64,000 nt of DNA, taken from positions 145,422 to 209,421 of the forward strand of contig JBBAAK010000002.1 of NCBI GenBank assembly GCA_041658345.1. Reading direction: 5' to 3'. How positions within the stretch are numbered: the stretch's first letter is position 1; each line of letters begins with the position of its first letter. The translations under genes and the position numbers were made by a program. The notes beneath the pieces were generated by a model. It saw nothing but the letters and a program-made list of their open reading frames with translations. It was not told the DNA's origin and searched no databases. This stretch comes from JBAZYV01 sp041658345 (GTDB taxonomy: Bacteria; Patescibacteriota; Gracilibacteria; UBA1369; 2-02-FULL-48-14). This document shows positions 58,665-64,000 of the stretch, one piece after another.

Positions 58665-60095
58665 TTAATAACCGTTGGCCGAGCACCACTGTTTATCGTA
58701 GTTGTAGAAAAGATATACCACGTCGCCTCTGGTCATTTTTTCATTTGCCTGGAAAGAACTTTCTGTGCTGTCCGGCAAAAGTCCGTAGGCTTTTGAAAGT
58801 TGTGCATATGGGCAGTACCAAGAATCTGTGGCTACGTCAGGGTATGGCGAGATTGCGCCACATGCGTTTGGTGTTACTCCCGATGCAACTACGAACATTT
58901 TTAAAAGTTCACTTTTATTTACAGTATTTGCAGGTTTCATGGTTCCGTCCGGGTTCCCGGTCATAATCCCATTTATATATGCGCTGTATATGTATGACAT
59001 GTACCACTGAGACGGATCAAGATCCGAAAATCCTCCATTAGTTCCATCGCTTTCCTCAACTTCATAACGGAATCCTTCCAATATAACTTTTGTAGTTTCT
59101 GCTCTGGTTATTTGGTTTTCCGGACGAAGTGTCCCATCTGTGTAACCTCCAAAAATCCCAAAGTAGCTGGCAAATTCGGCAGGTAGGTAATAAAAATTAT
59201 TTGAATCTACGTCCGAGAAGCTTTGTCTCCCATCCATCCAGCTCAAGTCGGTACAGACAATGTCCGTGCCGTCATCTTCGGAGTCGGAGTCGTCGCTGTC
59301 CACGTCGGAACTTGTATCGTTTACATAGGCATCGTAAAGACTTGCTACATCACTTGGGCTTATTGGATCAGAGAATACCGACACCTCGTCGATTTCCCCT
59401 GCGAAATATTCGTCGGAAGAAGTCGATGGATTGTCTCCAATGTATAAATTGTTCTGGTTGTTACTGTAACTGATTGTTCCGGAAACATCCTCTACGCCAT
59501 TGACGTAAAGTGTGGCCGTACCTTCATTAGGATCAAAAACTCCAACTACGTGATACCATTCGTTAAAATCATATTCGCTTCCACTTACACTCTCTTTTCC
59601 CGTGAAAATCGCAAAATGATGTCCTTCGACCAGAATTGACCAGTCGTGGCTCTCTTCGTCCGTACTTATTATTTGTCCTTGGGCTTCGTTGCCCTTTGAA
59701 TAATCTTTTACCAGAATCCATGCGGAGAATGTTGCTCCAGGGCCGGAGCTTGATTCATCAATACTTAGATCTGTACTTACAAAGTCATTTTCACCGTCGA
59801 ATGCGAGCGCATAATTACTTTGATCGCTAGCTCCCGTTGTCCAGGCGGCATCTGATATGCTTCCATCATAACCGTTACCTGAACCATCGGATAGGGTTTC
59901 CCCTGTTCCTTCTTCCATAGCCCAGTAGCCTAGCAAATTGTAAGTTTCTGAATCGGATGATGCCAAGCTCGTTGCCACTTCAAATGGATTTGTGGCTGAA
60001 AACGGATAGGCGATTTTTATTAGAACGCCCAGCGCAAGGACCACTGCTGTGAATGTTGTTGCTACAAGGATTTTATGTTTGCGACTTTTTTGCAT
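58665..60095 (-). CDS. Surface protein with LamG-like and SLH domains
   Basis: 476 aa. An N-terminal signal/anchor (residues 9-30) precedes a concanavalin-like LamG domain (about 50-265): LLGYWAMEEGTGETLSDGSGNG, ALAFDGENDFVST, FNEWYHVVGVFD, LYVNGVED, AGEIDEVSVF. After an Asp/Ser linker, three SLH motifs cover 300-476 (YLPAEFASYFGIFGGYTDG; NQITRAETTKVILEG; ENKMTRGDVVYLF-like). It probably binds glycans while anchored to the envelope through SLH. Confidence 0.88.
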   Translation of the reverse strand: MQKSRKHKILVATTFTAVVLALGVLIKIAYPFSATNPFEVATSLASSDSETYNLLGYWAMEEGTGETLSDGSGNGYDGSISDAAWTTGASDQSNYALAFDGENDFVSTDLSIDESSSGPGATFSAWILVKDYSKGNEAQGQIISTDEESHDWSILVEGHHFAIFTGKESVSGSEYDFNEWYHVVGVFDPNEGTATLYVNGVEDVSGTISYSNNQNNLYIGDNPSTSSDEYFAGEIDEVSVFSDPISPSDVASLYDAYVNDTSSDVDSDDSDSEDDGTDIVCTDLSWMDGRQSFSDVDSNNFYYLPAEFASYFGIFGGYTDGTLRPENQITRAETTKVILEGFRYEVEESDGTNGGFSDLDPSQWYMSYIYSAYINGIMTGNPDGTMKPANTVNKSELLKMFVVASGVTPNACGAISPYPDVATDSWYCPYAQLSKAYGLLPDSTESSFQANEKMTRGDVVYLFYNYDKQWCSANGY

Positions 60096-60124
60096 TTTTA
60101 TTTTTGTTAAAAATTTATCGTATT

Positions 60125-60153
60125 ATAATACCATAAATTGCTTGACTTGACAA
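60125..60153 (-). promoter_or_regulatory. Promoter of the LamG/SLH gene
   Basis: On the minus strand: TTGTCA (60153-60148), 17-bp spacer, TATTAT (60130-60125). The -10 is part of a 12-bp palindrome, GTATTATAATAC. Confidence 0.6.
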
Positions 60154-60161
60154 TATTGCCA

Positions 60162-61139
60162 TTAAATTTCGAGGACTTCCTTCTTTCTGTTTTCTAAATT
60201 GATCGAGTAAAACTTGGTGAGTCCGAGAAGTTTAAAAAGTACGTAACCCAACAAAACGGTGAAGATACTTAAAAACCTGAAGATGTAAAAGAGCGTTAAG
60301 AAAATCGTAGCTCCCAGTACGAGAACGATAAGAAGCATTATATTCGTGTCGATGTTTCTAATGGCTGTGTCCATTAAGCGGAAGGTGACATCTTTTAAAA
60401 GTTCTTCCGGATTCAAAACGACTTCCGTTTGGAGTTGTTTGCTTATGCTTGTGTTCAAATTGCTAATGGCGGATTGCACAAATTGTTCTTTTTCAACATC
60501 ATTTTTAAATGTAGTGCCTTTGGCGCTTGCCCCATTCAAAACAAAATCTCGAATGGTGCTGTCCCAAGTTGTTCCGGCGGAAATAATATTCAAATATGTC
60601 CCGGTGTGGCTTATGGCGTTTGTGAAAATAGGTTTGGTGAAGGCGGTGTCTTGGATTGGGACTGAGACCATATAAAGCACGGTCAAAAGAATCGCGAGGG
60701 CCGTGCATGCCGGCTTTATTACGTATGGGCCCATGTGCAACCATTTGAATCGCAACATGTTATCGTAGACTTTTTTACCCGAGTGATTTGCCAGCCAGAA
60801 AAGAAGTAACGTGACTATAAATGTTATCAAAAGAACAAGCACACTCGTTTTGGTGATAAAAAAAGAAAAAAGTGCAATAACTGTAATTGCCATTGATGCT
60901 ATACAAATTTTTTGATTTGGAATCAGCACGGAAAAAGTGCCTATAACAAGTGGGAAGAGCGTGATCCAAACTAAAAGCCAAAGGGCAGTGTTGATGTTTG
61001 GGGCCACTGCAAATTTTAAAAGAGAATTTGAAACGGCAATACCAAGCGCAATGCCAAAGACAGTCAACGCTATAAGTTTTGCAATAGATTTTTTAGATTC
61101 AGTCGAGGCTTTTGTGGAGGTGAGGAATTTGATTTTCAT
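60162..61139 (-). CDS. Polytopic membrane protein of unknown function
   Basis: 325 aa. Hydrophobic spans lie at about residues 20-45, 52-72, 78-96, 100-118, 143-165 and 268-310. A large outside loop (about 165-265) carries SAGTTWDSTIRDFVLNG and KQLQTEVVLNPEELLKDVTF. I recognise no family. The upstream 89-aa membrane gene ends at the preceding base, so they form a pair. Confidence 0.65.
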   Translation of the reverse strand: MKIKFLTSTKASTESKKSIAKLIALTVFGIALGIAVSNSLLKFAVAPNINTALWLLVWITLFPLVIGTFSVLIPNQKICIASMAITVIALFSFFITKTSVLVLLITFIVTLLLFWLANHSGKKVYDNMLRFKWLHMGPYVIKPACTALAILLTVLYMVSVPIQDTAFTKPIFTNAISHTGTYLNIISAGTTWDSTIRDFVLNGASAKGTTFKNDVEKEQFVQSAISNLNTSISKQLQTEVVLNPEELLKDVTFRLMDTAIRNIDTNIMLLIVLVLGATIFLTLFYIFRFLSIFTVLLGYVLFKLLGLTKFYSINLENRKKEVLEI

Positions 61140-61409
61140 TTATTTTCTAAGTATGTTCCATAAAAAAGCAAGGAACCATCCAAGTACCAAGCCGATCAAA
61201 CTTGTAAATGCAACCAGTAAGACAGCGGTTAAGATATTGAACTCTTGGATCACAAAAGGGTTGCTGAGGAAATGGATTTTGTAAATAAAATCAAGAATAT
61301 ATTGAGCAAATCCTACCGCAACAAGAATCGCCCAAACTAGGTGGAACGTACCTAGAAAAGCGCCCAGAATCATTCCGGCGCGATTTTTATTTATTTCTAC
61401 GTTTTTCAT
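61140..61409 (-). CDS. Small membrane protein, two or three spans
   Basis: 89 aa with spans at about residues 12-38 (ILGAFLGTFHLVWAILVAVG) and 58-82 (ILTAVLLVAFTSLIGLVLGW). Both have a small-residue-rich face. I have no family for it. It abuts the 325-aa membrane gene on the same strand with no intergenic gap. Confidence 0.65.
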   Translation of the reverse strand: MKNVEINKNRAGMILGAFLGTFHLVWAILVAVGFAQYILDFIYKIHFLSNPFVIQEFNILTAVLLVAFTSLIGLVLGWFLAFLWNILRK

Positions 61410-61655
61410 GGCGAGGTGGGTTAAAGTTTATTCTTTGCCAGTGAAGGATAACTTGAAATAGTCTAGCATAATTTTGTTTTATCTACAGTAGTGAATTTCG
61501 TATGTTTTTCATCTCTATTTGATGTTTCTTCGATGATTCTCTGGGGGTCAGTTTGAGATGAGCCACTAAGTGCTTGTTCAAATCCTTTTATTCCCATATA
61601 TCACAAAAATACCTAATAAGGGTATGGCTCAGTTTGGGGTACCGGTAAACGTGTT
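61410..61655. other. Gene-free stretch
   Basis: Upstream of the 89-aa membrane gene and downstream of the GNAT gene. I see no open frame of note, no tRNA, and no strong hairpin followed by a T-run. Confidence 0.5.
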
Positions 61656-62456
61656 TTAGTAATGCGCAATCATATACCTGTCAAAAGGTTTGAAGCCTAA
61701 GGTTTTATACACTTTGATTGCGGATTGGTTGTCATTGCCTGTGAATAAGATTCCTGATTTCCCCTCCGCGAGGTAGGTTTTGCAAAGTGCGCTTACGACT
61801 TTTTTTGCTAAGCCCTGCCCACGATATTCCGGAAGTGTGCCAACACCACCAATTTGGAAATAGTGTTTAGAAAGACCACTGATTTTTGCTTTTGTAATAA
61901 TTTTGCCATTTTTGCGAATGACGAATTCTTGGGAAGGAATGATTCGATTGATTTCCGTTTCGGTGACGGGTCCGTCACTTTCGTTTCCGAAGCAAGTTCT
62001 TTCTAGCAAAATTAAAGCCTCGCGGTCAGACTCGGTTGATTGTTCTTCTTCGCCCGTAGAAAAATCGATAAAATTTTCTGCTAGCAGTTTGTATATGCTT
62101 TTATCCTCGACTTCTTTTGCTTTGATGCCGAGCTTTTCAAGCTGATCCATAATCACGTCCCCGTAGCGACGAAAGCAAGCGATGTCTTTGATTGGATGAC
62201 CTTTTTGTACGATGTGATCGGTGAGGGCGCGAATTACCGATTCCTCTTGAGAATGGACGTTGAAATTATCCCATTCTTCAAAATAGACTGCTAGACCTGT
62301 CATTTCATCTCCATCAAAATATCCATAGTAGGCGTTGTGTTCAAAAGGATTCTTGGTTCGTTCAAACGCGCCCGTAACGAACATATTTTCCTCTTCATGC
62401 TGGTAGGCAAAGTCGAGGATGAGGTTTTGATCTGACGGTGTGAGGGTTTTGATCAT
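61656..62456 (-). CDS. GNAT N-acetyltransferase (FR47-like)
   Basis: 266 aa from ATG 62456 (MIKTLTPSDQN). The acetyl-CoA site is VGTLPEYRGQGLAKKVVSAL (the R/Q-x-x-G-x-G/A loop) with IKVYKTLGFKPFDRYM at the C-terminus. The N-terminal half is the degenerate second GNAT-like domain of the FR47 group. The substrate is unknown. Confidence 0.85.
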   Translation of the reverse strand: MIKTLTPSDQNLILDFAYQHEEENMFVTGAFERTKNPFEHNAYYGYFDGDEMTGLAVYFEEWDNFNVHSQEESVIRALTDHIVQKGHPIKDIACFRRYGDVIMDQLEKLGIKAKEVEDKSIYKLLAENFIDFSTGEEEQSTESDREALILLERTCFGNESDGPVTETEINRIIPSQEFVIRKNGKIITKAKISGLSKHYFQIGGVGTLPEYRGQGLAKKVVSALCKTYLAEGKSGILFTGNDNQSAIKVYKTLGFKPFDRYMIAHY

Positions 62457-62490
62457 GGCGCTAGTATAGCAGGTTGGAGACAAGTGTAGC

Positions 62491-63318
62491 TTATTGAAAA
62501 GTGTGATGTGAATAATAAGCGTTTAAATGTGCGAACACATCAGAGTCAGAAGCGTAGTCCTCTAATGTTTTTTTTGGGTCATAGCTGGCATTTTTCACTA
62601 TCCATGCTTCACAGCTTCCTCCGTTATAGTCAGACACCTGAAGCACAGTGTCTTCATATGGGATTATTTCATTGCTATCTTCATTATATGCATAACTGCC
62701 ATTTATATCGTAAACAGGGCTTACATTACAGGTTCCAGCTATGATGCCATTTACTAATATATCGTTGATTTCATAAACGAATGTGATGTGATGTGCTTGA
62801 TCGATCTCATCTAAATAAAAGCCTTGTGTGCCTTGATTTGGGTTCAGGGGTCGGATGGGCATGTCATCAAAGTGCCAAATTTCCTCGTGTCTATATTCAG
62901 GTTTGGCTATGTAATAACATAGATGACCATTTTCTAATGCTAAACTGCTTAAAGTGCGTTCGTCATTGTTGGATTGCCATATACGAGCTTCGATACTGTC
63001 GGGAGAGTTGGTTTGTTGGTTCCATTGAAGTCCTAGGCTTGTTATTTCTCCAGCCATTCCTGGAATTTCTTGGTATAAATCAATGTCTCCGTTTTCACTT
63101 TCGCCGAGAATAACATCTGCCCAATGAGTTACTAATCCATCTGGATTAAAATCTGAAGATTCACCTGTATATGGGTCTTGCGCGTTTCCAAGTATTTTTA
63201 CTAATTTATCCGTAAACTGAAAATTATCACATTCATGTTGTGTTGCTTCTTCTGGCACAAGGTTCTCAGGTGGTTTATCACTACAACTTAGTGTTAAAGC
63301 AATGAGTAGGTGATTCAT
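62491..63318 (-). CDS. Predicted lipoprotein
   Basis: 275 aa. A short signal ends in the lipobox-like LTLSC (Cys12). The mature part is beta-rich and acidic, with Cys pairs (HLCYY, GTCNV, GSCEAW). No family is recognised. It ends 34 nt before the preferred GNAT start on the same strand. Confidence 0.65.
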   Translation of the reverse strand: MNHLLIALTLSCSDKPPENLVPEEATQHECDNFQFTDKLVKILGNAQDPYTGESSDFNPDGLVTHWADVILGESENGDIDLYQEIPGMAGEITSLGLQWNQQTNSPDSIEARIWQSNNDERTLSSLALENGHLCYYIAKPEYRHEEIWHFDDMPIRPLNPNQGTQGFYLDEIDQAHHITFVYEINDILVNGIIAGTCNVSPVYDINGSYAYNEDSNEIIPYEDTVLQVSDYNGGSCEAWIVKNASYDPKKTLEDYASDSDVFAHLNAYYSHHTFQ

Positions 63319-63392
63319 AAATAGTAGTGAAGCAGGATCTTTTTACGTTAAAATAGATATTTTATCAATAATTTGCGCTTATACATTGATTT

Positions 63393-63887
63393 CTACCACT
63401 GTCCTCGGCGTTTCTTCGCAATTAATCCATCAAGGATCGCATTCAAAAGGTCTTCACCCACCACTCTTTCTTGTTGTCTGCCTAGTGCTTCTGCGAGAAA
63501 ATTCCCCTTACTTATAAATAATGTTTGTCTTCCTATTGGTACTATGAACGGTACTTCTGTTGGATCTACTTCATGATAGTTGGTAGAAGTCATCGATAGC
63601 ACTCCACCTTCACTTAAAAATCCAAAAGTTCTTTTATGTAGGTCTTTTGATCTGGTGTGAAAGTTTGGACCGTATCTCTCATACACAATGTCATAGCCTC
63701 CACTTTTTGGAATGAAGCTGTCGGGATTTCCAATATGTTGATCTTTGATATATGGGGCCTTAACTACTTCAAAAACCTTGAGATTAGGTTCGGTTTGGGG
63801 TGATTTTAAACTTTGTAGTCTGTCTGGATGCAAAATTGTATTTGGGGTCGCTAGCTCCGGCCATAAGAAATATAGGGATAAGGGCAT
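63393..63887 (-). CDS. Hypothetical protein, possibly methyltransferase-like fragment
   Basis: 164 aa from ATG 63887. The middle section GGYDIVYERYGPNFHTRSKD and FGFLSEGGVLSMTSTN recalls the later half of class I methyltransferases (strand 4 'D.V...' then 'L.pGG.l'), but a glycine-rich SAM motif is missing. It may be truncated at its N-terminus, since a stop lies 17 codons upstream. Basic C-terminus (KKRRGQW). Confidence 0.45.
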   Translation of the reverse strand: MPLSLYFLWPELATPNTILHPDRLQSLKSPQTEPNLKVFEVVKAPYIKDQHIGNPDSFIPKSGGYDIVYERYGPNFHTRSKDLHKRTFGFLSEGGVLSMTSTNYHEVDPTEVPFIVPIGRQTLFISKGNFLAEALGRQQERVVGEDLLNAILDGLIAKKRRGQW

Positions 63888-64000
63888 TTTAGTGTTGCTA
63901 TTTTTGTTTAGTTTTGGCTCAGGTAAGCTGTTAAATGCAGTTTACATTCTAATGTTGGAATCTATGTTTAAAAAAAGGCTTGTGGATGCGGTTCGGTAAA

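Noticed and set aside
63745..63999. Plus-strand 84-aa frame at the right edge
   Set aside because: It is antisense to the gene at 63393 and lacks family features or a promoter.
1..64000. UGA recoded as glycine
   Set aside because: Several genes end at TGA with family-consistent lengths (for example the MazG-like gene at 55515), so the standard code fits.
1..64000. CRISPR array or insertion sequence
   Set aside because: No regularly spaced repeats or transposase genes were seen; the only tandem repeat is the two-copy one at 38082.

Overview
The window looks like a chromosome segment from a Patescibacteria/CPR-type bacterium, possibly Peregrinibacteria-like. This placement is an inference from content, because no rRNA or ribosomal protein gene is present. 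The supporting signs are about 40% GC, many small hypothetical proteins, a large type IV pilus locus, a B12-dependent class II ribonucleotide reductase, L-lactate dehydrogenase, SLH-domain surface proteins, and few biosynthetic genes. TGA is used as a normal stop, so the UGA=Gly recoding of Gracilibacteria/Absconditabacteria does not apply. Nearly every start codon lacks a Shine-Dalgarno sequence.

Layout. 1-8.6 kb (minus): the edge of a VirD4/TraG-like ATPase gene, a PilT-like protein that has lost its P-loop, dus, three hypotheticals, an FtsQ-like POTRA protein, a 50-aa basic protein, and nrdJ behind a promoter with two NrdR-like boxes. 8.6-16.6 kb: a pabA/trpG-type amidotransferase, a DUF1858-IscA fusion, a toxin-antitoxin pair, MFS, TspO, trmB, rlmN and a PflX-like radical SAM enzyme. 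16.6-22.2 kb: two large plus-strand genes (574 and 939 aa), a tRNA-Pro(CGG), and repeated hairpins. 22.2-27.8 kb: rimO, ldh, tRNA-Pro(GGG), a flippase with a C39-like peptidase, and a GGDEF protein. 27.8-34.1 kb: a CARDB/SLH surface protein, rlmI, a 36-aa Lys-rich protein, a U32 protein and a ferredoxin. 34.1-39.3 kb (plus): asnS, a ferric-reductase-like flavocytochrome, a tethered cytochrome b5, a hydrolase and a DEAD-box helicase. 39.4-43.5 kb: an NYN nuclease, two ABC-F proteins, a cold-shock protein and a 32-aa basic protein. 43.5-52.6 kb (minus): a compact type IV pilus operon (pilB, pilC, four pilin-like genes, fused pilM-pilN, pilO, pilA) from one strong promoter. 52.6-64 kb: a membrane-anchored methyltransferase, lipoproteins, a truncated BRO-family gene, a MazG-like plus DUF2075 nuclease/helicase pair, further surface and membrane proteins, a GNAT enzyme and an end-of-window hypothetical.

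The clearest functional unit is the pilus operon. One of its pilin-like genes carries a seven-repeat LVIVD propeller and probably encodes a tip adhesin. The best candidate for an uncharacterised system is the coupled MazG-like/DUF2075 pair at 55.2-57.5 kb, which lies beside a broken phage-type BRO gene. Non-coding structure of note includes a hairpin family with compensatory changes near both tRNA-Pro genes, a two-copy element at 9.3 and 57.5 kb, paired 20-bp palindromes in front of pabA, an inverted repeat across the pilus promoter, and a 21-bp tandem repeat abutting the helicase start codon.
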